From UMGS1601 sp900553335 (GTDB lineage: Bacteria > Bacillota > Clostridia > Oscillospirales > Ruminococcaceae): 64,000 nt of DNA. The stretch covers positions 1-64,000 of the forward strand of contig CALEUW010000011.1 in the NCBI GenBank assembly GCA_937920725.1, written 5' to 3'. A program made the position numbers and the translations under genes. The notes beneath the pieces were generated by a model. The model had not been told where the DNA came from. It saw only the letters and a program-made list of their open reading frames with translations, and did no database searches. This document shows, one piece after another, positions 49,626 through 58,560 of this stretch. Within the stretch, counting starts at the first letter, position 1. Each line of letters opens with the position of its first letter.

Positions 49626-49650
49626 TATTGATTGAAAGGATTTAACTTAT

Positions 49651-51219
49651 ATGAAACCTGTTGTTTTAGTAGTAATGGACGGCGTTGGATATTCTGTTAC
49701 AGGACTTGGAGATGCAGTATCTGAGGCTAACACACCTACTCTTGATAAGCTTTTGAAAACTTGCCCTAACACATCATTAAAGGCTCACGGCGGAGCAGTT
49801 GGACTTCCTACAGACGATGATATGGGAAACTCCGAGGTAGGTCACAACGCACTTGGCTGCGGACAGATCTATTCTCAGGGTGCAAAGCTTGTTAATGAAT
49901 CTATCGAGAGCGGAAAGATGTTTGAGAGCGATACATGGAATGAAGTAACAGGCAACTGCAAAGAAAAGTCGTCTACACTTCATTTTATCGGACTTTTGTC
50001 AGACGGAAACGTTCATTCTAATATTTCTCACCTTGAAAAGATGATCACAAGGGCAAAAGAGGACGGCGTATCAAAAGTAAGATGTCATATTCTTTTAGAC
50101 GGAAGAGATGTTCCCGCAACATCTGCTTTGCAGTACGTTGACGAGCTTGAGAATCATTTGAAGAGTTTAAATGATGATTCATTCGACGCTAAGATCGCTT
50201 CGGGCGGCGGAAGAATGAAGATCACAATGGACAGATATCAGGCTGACTGGGCAATGGTTAAAAACGGCTGGGATACCCATGTTTTAGGTAAAGGCAGACA
50301 GTTTGAAAACGCAACGATCGCAATTGAAACCGAAAGAAAAGAAAACGATGGTATAATTGATCAGGATCTTCCTGCTTTCGTGATTGCTGAAAACGGAGAG
50401 CCTGTCGGAAAGATTCTTGACGGCGACAGCGTTGTTCTCTTCAACTTCAGAGGCGACAGAGCGATCGAGCTTTCAATGGCATTTGATGATGAAAGCTTTG
50501 ATAAATTTGACAGGGAGTTCGTTCCAAGCGTTGTATACGCAGGAATGTTACAGTATGACGGAGATTTGAATCTTCCTAAGAAATATCTTGTTAGTCCTCC
50601 TGAGATCACAAATACTCTTTCTGAGGTTTTGGTCAAGGCAGGTGTTAATCAGTATGCTGTTTCCGAAACTCAGAAGTATGGACACGTTACTTATTTCTGG
50701 AACGGAAACAGAAGCGAAAAGTTTTCTGAGGAGCTTGAAACATGGACTGAGATCCCGTCAGACAGAGTTTCATTTGACGAGCGTCCTTGGATGAAGTCTG
50801 CTGAGGTTACAGACGATCTTATTGATGCAATAAAGTCGGGTAAGTACGGATTTTTAAGATGTAACTATCCTAACGGCGATATGGTAGGTCATACGGGAAA
50901 TATGGACGCAACTATTGTCGGCGTTGAATCTGTCGACCTCGGTCTTTCAAGACTTTTAAAGGTGGTTGACGAGTGCAATTGTACGCTTTTGGTAACTGCC
51001 GATCACGGAAATGCCGATGAAATGATCGAGAAAAATAAGAAAGGTGAGCTTCAGACAAGAACTGCTCACTCACTTAACCGTGTACCGTTTATAATCTATG
51101 ACAAGGATACAACATACGAGATCAAGGACGGAAATTACGGACTTGCAAATGTTGCTCCGACAGTTCTCAAGATTTTAGGAATTGAAGCTCCTGACTGTTG
51201 GGAAGACAGCATGGTTTAA
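49651..51219 (+). CDS. gpmI: 2,3-bisphosphoglycerate-independent phosphoglycerate mutase
   Basis: Interconverts 3- and 2-phosphoglycerate using two Mn ions. 522 residues. VVLVVMDGVGYS holds the first metal Asp; the catalytic Ser is in DDMGNSEVGHNALGCG; HILLDGRDVPATSAL and MKITMDRYQADWAMV bind substrate; VTADHGNADEM and RTAHSLNRVPFIIYD give the remaining metal ligands. Follows tpiA by 25 bases and ends the cluster at a terminator. Confidence 0.95.
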   Translation: MKPVVLVVMDGVGYSVTGLGDAVSEANTPTLDKLLKTCPNTSLKAHGGAVGLPTDDDMGNSEVGHNALGCGQIYSQGAKLVNESIESGKMFESDTWNEVTGNCKEKSSTLHFIGLLSDGNVHSNISHLEKMITRAKEDGVSKVRCHILLDGRDVPATSALQYVDELENHLKSLNDDSFDAKIASGGGRMKITMDRYQADWAMVKNGWDTHVLGKGRQFENATIAIETERKENDGIIDQDLPAFVIAENGEPVGKILDGDSVVLFNFRGDRAIELSMAFDDESFDKFDREFVPSVVYAGMLQYDGDLNLPKKYLVSPPEITNTLSEVLVKAGVNQYAVSETQKYGHVTYFWNGNRSEKFSEELETWTEIPSDRVSFDERPWMKSAEVTDDLIDAIKSGKYGFLRCNYPNGDMVGHTGNMDATIVGVESVDLGLSRLLKVVDECNCTLLVTADHGNADEMIEKNKKGELQTRTAHSLNRVPFIIYDKDTTYEIKDGNYGLANVAPTVLKILGIEAPDCWEDSMV

Positions 51220-51237
51220 TGTTTTAATAATATTATT

Positions 51238-51270
51238 AAAGGCACGCTTTTTTAGTGTGCCTTTATTTTT
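51238..51270 (+). terminator. Glycolysis cluster terminator
   Basis: AAAGGCAC (51238-51245) pairs with GTGCCTTT (51257-51264) around an 11-base loop, followed by ATTTTTTG. Confidence 0.8.
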
Positions 51271-51404
51271 TGCCTTGCTTAAGCTGAATTTATAATGAAA
51301 TTAACTTGTTGAATTAATAGATTAAAACAATTTGTGAAAAGTATACAATATAAATTGATATAATTATGCAAGTATACGAACTTTAAGAGATTATCAGAAA
51401 TCTG

Positions 51405-51432
51405 TTGAATTCTTACTTGAGTATGTTATAAT
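51405..51432 (+). promoter_or_regulatory. Promoter of the lipoprotein gene
   Basis: TTGAAT (51405-51410) and TATAAT (51427-51432), spacer 16, 55 bases before ATG 51488. Confidence 0.75.
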
Positions 51433-51487
51433 AGAGATAGAAAGTTTTTAGTTTTTAAAACCGGTCAAATTGGACAAGGAGTATAGT

Positions 51488-51934
51488 ATGAAAAAACTTA
51501 TTTTAATAGCTGTAATTGCTGTAACTTCGTTTATGTTTTCGGCTTGTGAAAGCAGCAACAGCAGCAATGACAATTTATCAAATACAACAACCACAGAAGG
51601 GGTTTCTCAAACGACTACCATCGAAGATCCAGGTACAGGAGAAATAACAAGTAAATTTTATTACAATAAGCTTTATGAGTACCTATGCAATGATGGTATT
51701 TATACTGGTGAAATTTCAAAGCTTGATCGTTCACTTCTTGAAGGATATGAGTTTATAGGTCTTACTGCCTCAAAGGTTGAGTATGATGAAATACCCGACA
51801 AAAATCTTGTGTCGAGCGTTTATGACAAGGGAATACCGGTTTTATATAATAAGAGCAAGGACAACTTCATTTTTTGGTTTCAGGAGGATAACTACTGGGT
51901 CGGGCTTGTAGAGATTTTACCAATTGACGAATGA
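51488..51934 (+). CDS. Small lipoprotein, unknown function
   Basis: 148 residues from ATG 51488, which has AAGGAG seven bases upstream. Lipoprotein signal MKKLILIAVIAVTSFMFSAC with the lipobox FSAC, then a Ser/Asn/Thr-rich spacer and a compact domain with YYNKLYEYLCNDGIYTGEIS and IFWFQEDNYWVGLVEILPID. No family recognised. Monocistronic with its own promoter and terminator. Confidence 0.8.
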   Translation: MKKLILIAVIAVTSFMFSACESSNSSNDNLSNTTTTEGVSQTTTIEDPGTGEITSKFYYNKLYEYLCNDGIYTGEISKLDRSLLEGYEFIGLTASKVEYDEIPDKNLVSSVYDKGIPVLYNKSKDNFIFWFQEDNYWVGLVEILPIDE

Positions 51935-51939
51935 CATTA

Positions 51940-51975
51940 AAAAGACTGTGCAAAAAATGCACAGTCTTTTCTTTA
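51940..51975 (+). terminator. Lipoprotein gene terminator
   Basis: AAAAGACTGTGCA (51940-51952) pairs perfectly with TGCACAGTCTTTT (51958-51970) around five A; T-rich sequence follows. Confidence 0.88.
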
Positions 51976-52054
51976 ACTAAAATCAATAATTTGTAGTAAA
52001 TGTAAAAAGTAAGTTAAATCTTTGTTTTTTGGTTGTTTTGCATAAAAATATCCC

Positions 52055-52083
52055 TTGACAATTATGCAATATTACGGTACAAT
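52055..52083 (+). promoter_or_regulatory. Promoter of glgP
   Basis: TTGACA (52055-52060) and TACAAT (52078-52083), spacer 17, 35 bases before ATG 52119. Confidence 0.82.
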
Positions 52084-52118
52084 TAAAAAGGTTGAAAAAT
52101 TTTTATGGAGGTAATGTC

Positions 52119-54596
52119 ATGGCAACTCAAAGTAAAGCTACCGCAAACGATAATAAGTCAGCGGTAAAAAAGACTGCGTTAAAGCCAATAAAGAGCACAG
52201 TCGAAATCCCAATTACAGAAAAGGAATTTGAGGAAAAGCTTGTTGATATTTTAGGGGATCAGAGCAGAACAACTCTTGATAAAGCGTCTGATAAACAGAT
52301 TTACGAAGCAATCACACAGATAATCGTAAAGCTTTTAAAAGATAAGAGAAGAAAATTTGTAAACAAGATTCATTCCGAGGGCAAAAAGCAGGTTTATTAT
52401 TTGTCAATGGAATTTCTAATGGGCCGTTCATTAAAAACTAATCTTTACAATCTTATGATCAATGATATGGTAAAGGGAGTTCTGGATAAGCACGGTATCA
52501 ATATTGAGGGAATATACGAGTGTGAACCTGACGCAGGACTTGGAAACGGAGGACTTGGAAGACTTGCAGCTTGCTATCTTGACGGCCTTGCAACAGAGGG
52601 CTATTCTGCAATGGGATATTCGATCTGTTATGAGTTCGGAATTTTTAAGCAGAAGCTTGAGGACGGCTGGCAGACCGAGTTACCTGACAACTGGCTTCCG
52701 GGCGGAAAGTCATGGCTTGTTGAAAATTATGAAAGAGCCATCGAGGTTCACTTCGACGGAGAGCTTAACGAGTACTGGGACGATCAGTATCACTGTGTCA
52801 ATCACACAAATTATACTACCGTTAATGCCGTACCTGTTGATATGTATGTTGCAGGATATGACAGCGAGGCAGTTTCCACATTAAGACTTTGGAAAGCGGT
52901 AACACCTTCGTTCGACATGAATATGTTTAACAAGGGGGATTACTCTAAGGCACTCGGACAGAACATTATGGCTCAGGCTATTTCAAAGGTTTTGTATCCG
53001 AACGACAACCATGCAGAGGGTAAGTCTTTAAGACTCCGCCAGCAGTATTTTATGTGTGCGGCTTCTGTAGGAGATATAGTTGATAAGCATATGAGAACGT
53101 ATGGAACGCTTGACAATCTCCATGAAAAGGTTGCGATCCATGTAAATGATACTCACCCAACACTTGCGATCGCAGAGCTTATGAGAATACTTCTTGACGA
53201 CTGCGGTTACTCTTGGAACAAGGCATGGCATATTGTTACAAATACTTTTGCTTATACAAATCATACGGTAATGGCTGAAGCGTTGGAGAAGTGGGATTGC
53301 AATCTTGTAAGACAGGTTATTCCTAGAATTTTCTCTATCATTGTTGAAATTAACAATCGTTATTGCAAGGACTTGTTTGACAGAACGGGCGATGAGGCAA
53401 GAACTTCGAGAATGTCTATAATTCAGAACAATCAGGTGAAGATGGCAAATCTTTGCGTTCATGCTTCACATTCTGTAAACGGAGTTGCAAAGATTCACTC
53501 TGAGATCATTAAGCAGGACGTTTTCCATGACGAGTATCTTGATACTCCTAATAAGTTTAAGAATGTAACGAATGGAATTGCGTTTAGAAGATGGCTTTTG
53601 CAGTCAAATCCGGGCCTTACAAATCTGCTTCGTGAAAAGATCGGTGATGAATTCTTAAAGGACGCTTCAAATCTTTCTAAATTTAATATGTTCAAGGACG
53701 ATGCTGCTGTTTTGGACGCTCTTGCAAAGATCAAGCTTGAAAACAAAAAGAATTTTGCAAAATACGTTAAGAATCAGTATGGAACTGTTTTAAATGTTGA
53801 TTCGGTATTCGATGTTCAGGTTAAAAGACTTCATGAATATAAGCGTCAGCACTTAAATGTTCTTAACATTTTGGCTCAGTACAATTATCTGCTTGAAAAT
53901 CCTAATGCTGATTTCACGCCAAAGACATATATTTTCGCAGCGAAGGCGGCTCCGGGATATTACCTTGCAAAACAGATAATAAAGCTTATATGGTCGCTTG
54001 GCGAGGAGCTTAAGAAGAATACTAAGATAAATGAAAAGCTGTCGGTTGTATTCCTTGAGGACTATTGCGTTTCACTTTCAGAAATTTTAATGCCTGCGAG
54101 CGAAATTTCTGAGCAGATTTCTCTTGCAGGAACAGAAGCTTCCGGAACGGGTAATATGAAGCAAATGCTTAACGGTGCGATAACTCTCGGAACGATGGAC
54201 GGAGCAAATGTTGAAATACACGAAGCTGTAGGAGATGAGAACATCATCACCTTTGGTATGTCGGCAGAAGAGGTAGTTGCCCGCAAGTCAAGCTATCACC
54301 CTGAGAAGTATTATAATGAAAACGGAATTATCCGTGCTGCAATTGACAAGATGACAGGCGGCATAAACGGAAATACTTTTGAAGAGGTTGCAAACTCGCT
54401 TAAGTATAGTGATCCGTATATGGTTTTGGCTGATTTTGATTCTTATGCAGCTGCACAGGTGCGTTCAAGCGAGCTTTACAGGGATCAGAATAAGTGGCAG
54501 AAGATGAGCCTTGCAAATATTGCAGGAGCAGGTATCTTCTCAGCAGACAGGTCAGTTGAAGATTACGCAAGAGATATTTGGGGACTGACTAAATAA
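52119..54596 (+). CDS. glgP: Glycogen/alpha-glucan phosphorylase
   Basis: Releases glucose-1-phosphate from glycogen or starch-like glucans; PLP enzyme. 825 residues from ATG 52119 behind GGAGG. An N-terminal Lys/Ala-rich extension of ~35 residues precedes the fold. KKQVYYLSMEFLMGRSLKTN then DAGLGNGGLGRLAACYLDGL are classic. HVNDTHPTLAIAELMRILLD, QVKRLHEYKRQHLNVL and the PLP-lysine stretch EASGTGNMKQMLNGAITLGT complete the active site. Monocistronic; a glycogen store fits a fibre degrader that takes up cellodextrins. Confidence 0.95.
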   Translation: MATQSKATANDNKSAVKKTALKPIKSTVEIPITEKEFEEKLVDILGDQSRTTLDKASDKQIYEAITQIIVKLLKDKRRKFVNKIHSEGKKQVYYLSMEFLMGRSLKTNLYNLMINDMVKGVLDKHGINIEGIYECEPDAGLGNGGLGRLAACYLDGLATEGYSAMGYSICYEFGIFKQKLEDGWQTELPDNWLPGGKSWLVENYERAIEVHFDGELNEYWDDQYHCVNHTNYTTVNAVPVDMYVAGYDSEAVSTLRLWKAVTPSFDMNMFNKGDYSKALGQNIMAQAISKVLYPNDNHAEGKSLRLRQQYFMCAASVGDIVDKHMRTYGTLDNLHEKVAIHVNDTHPTLAIAELMRILLDDCGYSWNKAWHIVTNTFAYTNHTVMAEALEKWDCNLVRQVIPRIFSIIVEINNRYCKDLFDRTGDEARTSRMSIIQNNQVKMANLCVHASHSVNGVAKIHSEIIKQDVFHDEYLDTPNKFKNVTNGIAFRRWLLQSNPGLTNLLREKIGDEFLKDASNLSKFNMFKDDAAVLDALAKIKLENKKNFAKYVKNQYGTVLNVDSVFDVQVKRLHEYKRQHLNVLNILAQYNYLLENPNADFTPKTYIFAAKAAPGYYLAKQIIKLIWSLGEELKKNTKINEKLSVVFLEDYCVSLSEILMPASEISEQISLAGTEASGTGNMKQMLNGAITLGTMDGANVEIHEAVGDENIITFGMSAEEVVARKSSYHPEKYYNENGIIRAAIDKMTGGINGNTFEEVANSLKYSDPYMVLADFDSYAAAQVRSSELYRDQNKWQKMSLANIAGAGIFSADRSVEDYARDIWGLTK

Positions 54597-54625
54597 TGCG
54601 TAATTCGTGATTAAAATAATCTATA
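54596..54625. repeat. TAATGCGTAATTCGTGATT repeat after glgP
   Basis: Begins at the glgP stop codon; same family as 14923, 19738, 28370, 37540 and 47239. Confidence 0.55.
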
Positions 54626-54643
54626 ATAAATAATGGGTTTATA

Positions 54644-54679
54644 AAAGGGGTTGTTTAATGTTAAACAGCCCCTTTATTC
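54644..54679 (+). terminator. glgP terminator
   Basis: AAAGGGGTTGTTTA (54644-54657) pairs with TAAACAGCCCCTTT (54662-54675), one T-G pair, loop ATGT, then ATTC. Confidence 0.7.
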
Positions 54680-54725
54680 TTTCAAAATATACATTAGTTA
54701 CCGATAAAAAATATTATAAAAATCA

Positions 54726-54754
54726 TTGACAATTGCAGGAGTGTTTTGTATAAT
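54726..54754 (+). promoter_or_regulatory. Promoter of the cellulase gene
   Basis: TTGACA (54726-54731) and TATAAT (54749-54754), both perfect, spacer 17, 48 bases before ATG 54803. Confidence 0.88.
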
Positions 54755-54802
54755 TAATATAAAGAGTCTTATGTAAGACAACAAATAGGAGGTATAAAAA
54801 TA

Positions 54803-56632
54803 ATGCGAAAAAATTTAATGATCAAAAAGCTTTTGAGCAGCGTTTTAGCAGCAGCATTAGCAGCCACAGCTCTTGTGTCTGCACCGATGAGCGCAAGCGC
54901 AGTTTCAGGTGAAGATCAGTCATTTGAAGATCTCGACAAGACAGCTATTGTTGAAGCAATGGGTCCTGCTTGGAATCTTGGAAATCAGCTTGAGGCTGTC
55001 AGCGGCAGAACACCGAGCGAAACAGCATGGGGAAACCCAACTATTACTCAGAATACCTTTAAAATGGTTAAGGACGCAGGTTTTACCAGCGTAAGAATAC
55101 CGATTTCATATCTTGGAAGAATCGGTAATGGTCCTGATTACAAGATTGAATCTTCGTGGCTTAAAAGAATAAAAGAAGTCGTTGACATGGCAATGAAGGA
55201 AGATCTTTATGCTATTATCAATATGCACGGTGATGGTTATACTACTATGGTAAATAATGGTGCATGGCTATTGTGTAATGCTCCTGACAATGAGCAGCCT
55301 GCAATTAAGGCGAAGTATGAAGCGTGCTGGAAGCAAATTGCTGATGTTTTTGCTGACTATGACGAGCATCTTATTTTTGAGTCAATGAACGAGGAATTTG
55401 ATGGTGTATATAGCACACCAAATAAAAAATATTATGCAAATATTAATGCTTACAATCAGATTTTTGTTGATACAGTAAGACAGTCAGGCGGCAACAATGC
55501 TAAGCGTTGGCTTCTTGTTCCGGGTTGGAACACAGATATAAACTACACCTGCGGTGATTATGGTTTTGAAATTCCTACAGACACATATAGGGATTCTTCA
55601 ATTCCGGCAAGCGAGCAGAGAATTATGATTTCGGTTCACTATTATAATCCGTGGGATTTCTGTGGTGAAGGCAAGAAAACCGAATGGGGAACAGACGCTG
55701 AAGTAAAGACATTAACAGATAATTTTGACAGGTGTTACACTTCGTTTGTTAATAAAGGCTATCCTGTAGTTATCGGAGAATACGGTGCTGTAGATGGTGG
55801 TAATAATACAGACAGCAGAGTTAAATTTGTTAATACGGTATGTAGAACTGCAAGAAGCAGAGGAATGGTTCCGGTTATCTGGGACAATAACGGACACGGC
55901 ACTGGTGCTGACAAATTCGGTTTGTTTAACAGAAGCACATTTAAGGTTACACAGCCTGAGATAATCAAGGGTATTATGGATGCATATGAGGGGGAACCTG
56001 ATCCGGCACCTGTTATTGTTGATCCGATTACAAAAGATGAAGCACTTGCAGTTGTTAATTGCGGTGATGAAGAAGATGCAGTAACAGTCCTTAAGGGAGT
56101 TGCTGATGCATCATTAAACGGAGCAACAACAGCCAGATTTACTATAGACACCGCTGCTGATGTGGCATTTAACCAGTATTCAGCTCTTTGGGTGCTTAAA
56201 CAGGTTGGCAGCAAGACAGAGTATGTTAAGATAATCGGTGATAGCGATATAACCGGCGCAACATGTTTGACATATGAAGTTGCATTGAAGACTCCTATTG
56301 CTGAGGGAGATGATTTCATAATCAGCGTTTATACCGGTTCGTGGAAAGAAGCAGAAGATTATGTATTATTAATCAGACAGTTAGAATTACTTGACGCTGA
56401 CGGAAATGTATTAAAGACTGTTAAGAAGAGTGATGGTCTTCCTGGAGATGTAAATAATGATGGACAGATTACAACTGCTGACGTAGGACTTGCAAACGCT
56501 CATGCAAAGAGTATAAGCACTCTTACAGACGATCGGTTTGCACGTGCAGATGTAAACGGCGACGGCAAAATTACAACAGGTGACGTTGGTATGATCAACT
56601 CTCACGCAAAGGGTACAAAGCTTTTGTGGTAA
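54803..56632 (+). CDS. Secreted GH5 endoglucanase with type I dockerin
   Basis: 609 residues. Signal peptide ~1-33 (ending MSASA). GH5 barrel ~40-395 with MGPAWNLGNQLEA, FTSVRIPISYLG, acid/base Glu197 in FESMNEEFDG, HYYNPWDF and nucleophile Glu326 in VVIGEYGAV; this set fits the GH5_4-type beta-1,4-glucanases. A ~120-residue beta-rich module of unknown role (~411-535) may bind carbohydrate. The dockerin (~540-609) has two calcium repeats, GDVNNDGQITTADVGLANAH and ADVNGDGKITTGDVGMINSH. It should dock onto a cohesin scaffold of a cellulosome. AGGAGG precedes ATG 54803; strong promoter and terminator flank it. Confidence 0.93.
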   Translation: MRKNLMIKKLLSSVLAAALAATALVSAPMSASAVSGEDQSFEDLDKTAIVEAMGPAWNLGNQLEAVSGRTPSETAWGNPTITQNTFKMVKDAGFTSVRIPISYLGRIGNGPDYKIESSWLKRIKEVVDMAMKEDLYAIINMHGDGYTTMVNNGAWLLCNAPDNEQPAIKAKYEACWKQIADVFADYDEHLIFESMNEEFDGVYSTPNKKYYANINAYNQIFVDTVRQSGGNNAKRWLLVPGWNTDINYTCGDYGFEIPTDTYRDSSIPASEQRIMISVHYYNPWDFCGEGKKTEWGTDAEVKTLTDNFDRCYTSFVNKGYPVVIGEYGAVDGGNNTDSRVKFVNTVCRTARSRGMVPVIWDNNGHGTGADKFGLFNRSTFKVTQPEIIKGIMDAYEGEPDPAPVIVDPITKDEALAVVNCGDEEDAVTVLKGVADASLNGATTARFTIDTAADVAFNQYSALWVLKQVGSKTEYVKIIGDSDITGATCLTYEVALKTPIAEGDDFIISVYTGSWKEAEDYVLLIRQLELLDADGNVLKTVKKSDGLPGDVNNDGQITTADVGLANAHAKSISTLTDDRFARADVNGDGKITTGDVGMINSHAKGTKLLW

Positions 56633-56649
56633 CATAATATGAATGCAAC

Positions 56650-56681
56650 AAACCCCCAAGCAAATCGCTTGGGGGTTTAAC
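56650..56681 (+). terminator. Cellulase terminator
   Basis: AAACCCCCAAGC (56650-56661) pairs perfectly with GCTTGGGGGTTT (56667-56678) around five bases. It lies between convergent genes and can serve ispD on the other strand as well. Confidence 0.85.
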
Positions 56682-56685
56682 TTTT

Positions 56686-57387
56686 CTATTGATCGTTGAG
56701 AGCAAGATATCCTTCGGCAAAGGCTAGGTCGCTTTTATAGGTGAGCTTTATGTTTGAGATTTCGCCATCGACCGTAAACACTTTTTCGCCTGCCAGTGTG
56801 AAAAGTCTTGAGCAATCTGTAGCGAGTTCTTTTTCAGAGTCGGAAAGAGATTTCCAGATTTTCTCAAATCTCAAAGCGTTAAAGGTTTGAGGTGTTTGAA
56901 TCTGAAGCATCTGATTTCTGTCGAATATTTCTTCAACAGTATTCTTGCCTTTTGCAATAGTGTCTGTTGCAAAAATAGCAGTTGTGCAAGGTCCCTTTTC
57001 AGCACAGGTTTTTAAATTCTGTGAAATAATTCGTTTGTTGATAAAAGGTCTTACGCTGTCGTGAGTGAGAATGATTGTAGACTCATCAAGCTCGCCGTTT
57101 TCCCTTAAAAAATCAATTGCTCTTAAAATAGTTTCGTTTCTGGAGCTGCCTCCGATCAAAACCTGAACATTTGAAATGTCATATTCACAAAGCAAATCGC
57201 AGGTGTATTTTTCATAGTCAGCGGGAACCAAAATAAGTACATTGTCAAAATCACCGTGAAGAAAATGCCGTACTGTGTGTATTAAAACGGGACAACCTCC
57301 GATTTTTATATATTGCTTTGGTATCATGGCTCCCATTCTTGTTCCTGAACCTCCTGCTGCGATTACGGCTATCTTGTTGTTTTTCAA
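56686..57387 (-). CDS. ispD: 2-C-methyl-D-erythritol 4-phosphate cytidylyltransferase
   Basis: MEP-pathway enzyme making CDP-methylerythritol for isoprenoids. About 233 residues. KIAVIAAGGSGTRMGAMIPK is the CTP-binding start, with the Arg and Lys needed; TILTHDSVRPFINKRI contains the DxxRPF motif; QTPQTFNALRFEKI and TDCSRLFTLAGEKVFTVDGE close the fold. No ATG is available: TTG 57387 gives the usual N-terminus, with GGAAGTGAG just upstream, while TTG 57405 is an alternative. TarI-like cytidylyltransferases are similar and cannot be fully excluded. Confidence 0.85.
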   Translation of the reverse strand: MKNNKIAVIAAGGSGTRMGAMIPKQYIKIGGCPVLIHTVRHFLHGDFDNVLILVPADYEKYTCDLLCEYDISNVQVLIGGSSRNETILRAIDFLRENGELDESTIILTHDSVRPFINKRIISQNLKTCAEKGPCTTAIFATDTIAKGKNTVEEIFDRNQMLQIQTPQTFNALRFEKIWKSLSDSEKELATDCSRLFTLAGEKVFTVDGEISNIKLTYKSDLAFAEGYLALNDQ

Positions 57388-57410
57388 AATCTCACTTCCA
57401 ATCAATATGT

Positions 57411-57431
57411 CTTATTGCTTTTTTCAATAAG
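57411..57431 (-). promoter_or_regulatory. Leader hairpin ahead of ispD
   Basis: CTTATTG and CAATAAG (7 bp, 7-base loop) lie in the ~100-base leader between the promoter and the ribosome site. The rest of the leader has no riboswitch fold I recognise. Confidence 0.35.
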
Positions 57432-57505
57432 TGGCAACGTCTCCGTCATTCAACAAACAACAGGGCGTTAGTCCGTTAGATACTGGGGACATAGTCATTA
57501 TTATA

Positions 57506-57534
57506 ATTATACTCAATAAAAAAAGCCTTGTCAA
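57506..57534 (-). promoter_or_regulatory. Promoter of ispD
   Basis: On the minus strand TTGACA (57534-57529) and TATAAT (57511-57506), spacer 17. It sits between the phage-module terminator and ispD, so ispD is transcribed independently. Confidence 0.85.
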
Positions 57535-57544
57535 ACTAATAGAT

Positions 57545-57581
57545 GAAAAACAAAACCCCCGAGTTTGATCTCAGGGATTTT
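57545..57581 (-). terminator. Terminator of the phage module
   Basis: On the minus strand AAAATCCCTGAG (57581-57570) pairs with CTCGGGGGTTTT (57563-57552), with two G-T pairs and a 6-base loop, followed by GTTTTT. It lies 17 bases after the last phage-like gene. Confidence 0.85.
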
Positions 57582-57597
57582 GTTGATTGATAACAAC

Positions 57598-58560
57598 TTA
57601 ATCTAAGGATATATCTCCTGAGTAGCTGTCATAGTAAGTATAAAGCTTTGTAAAAACTCCGTTTTTGTTGGCAGTAATATTAATTCTGTGAATTCTCCTT
57701 TCAGACACGAATAAACCACCGTTACTATATCTCACAGTAAATTTATCAAATAGATCTTCTCCGTGATAGTTCAAAACCTTTACCGCTCTATACTTTGCCG
57801 CTCTGTTTGAATAACATATCCTTTTTTTCAAAGCGATATCCGGATCAGCAGTCCATTGTCTGTCGTAATTGATTTTTGATTCTCTTATAATTGATCTGTC
57901 TATAGCGTATGTGTTTGTAAGCTCATATGTTTCATAAGAGTCATCATAATCCTTCATATTGATCTGTGAAATAAGATTTGAAAGATTACTTCCGTAAGAT
58001 GAATTGATTATTTCGTCAGTATAAGTGTATTTGTAGTAACCTGCTTCGGGTGGTGTAGCCATAACGGTATTAGCATTTCTGATATAAGGATAGCTTCCGT
58101 ATGCTTTTGTTGTGTAGGTAACAATAGCGTCCCAAAGTGTGTCTTTATCAAGAATATAAATGTAATTGACTTTTTTAGTGTTTGCTTCACAGCTGATTTT
58201 CGGAAGTGTTATATTTGAAGTTAAAACACCGCTTAAATCTACATTGCTGTTGATTCTTGGGATTGGCTGATTAACTCCAAGTGCTGCCGTATAGCCTCTG
58301 CTGTAAAGTGTGATCAAGAATTTTTGATCTGAGCAGCGCTGTGATTCAATGGTATAAATCGGACCGTTGTGGATGATCTTACTTTCTATAGTCACAGTAA
58401 CCTCGTTTGGATCGGTGAGAACTGTTTCGCTTAAAAACGTTATGTTAAGTGACGAATAAGGAGTGTACCATTCCTTGTCGTAGGTCATGGAAATAATATC
58501 CTGGCTCACCAAAGATCTGTTCGACGCAGTCTCAAAAATAGTTACTCTAATACTATTCAT
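57598..58560 (-). CDS. Phage baseplate hub/late control-like protein
   Basis: 320 residues. The layout resembles tail hub proteins of the gpD/XkdQ type: an N-terminal beta domain (YDKEWYTPYSSLNITFLSET, IYTIESQRCSDQKFLITLYS), the mid-phrase DKDTLWDAIVTYTTKAYGSY, which in hubs precedes a small domain, and a beta-rich end. The match is by pattern and not strong. It overlaps the next gene upstream by eight bases and is the last gene before the terminator. No lysozyme domain is present. Confidence 0.55.
   Translation of the reverse strand: MNSIRVTIFETASNRSLVSQDIISMTYDKEWYTPYSSLNITFLSETVLTDPNEVTVTIESKIIHNGPIYTIESQRCSDQKFLITLYSRGYTAALGVNQPIPRINSNVDLSGVLTSNITLPKISCEANTKKVNYIYILDKDTLWDAIVTYTTKAYGSYPYIRNANTVMATPPEAGYYKYTYTDEIINSSYGSNLSNLISQINMKDYDDSYETYELTNTYAIDRSIIRESKINYDRQWTADPDIALKKRICYSNRAAKYRAVKVLNYHGEDLFDKFTVRYSNGGLFVSERRIHRINITANKNGVFTKLYTYYDSYSGDISLD

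Noticed and set aside
57420..57500. Riboswitch ahead of ispD
   Set aside because: I looked for the conserved cores of common classes and found none; only a simple hairpin can be supported.
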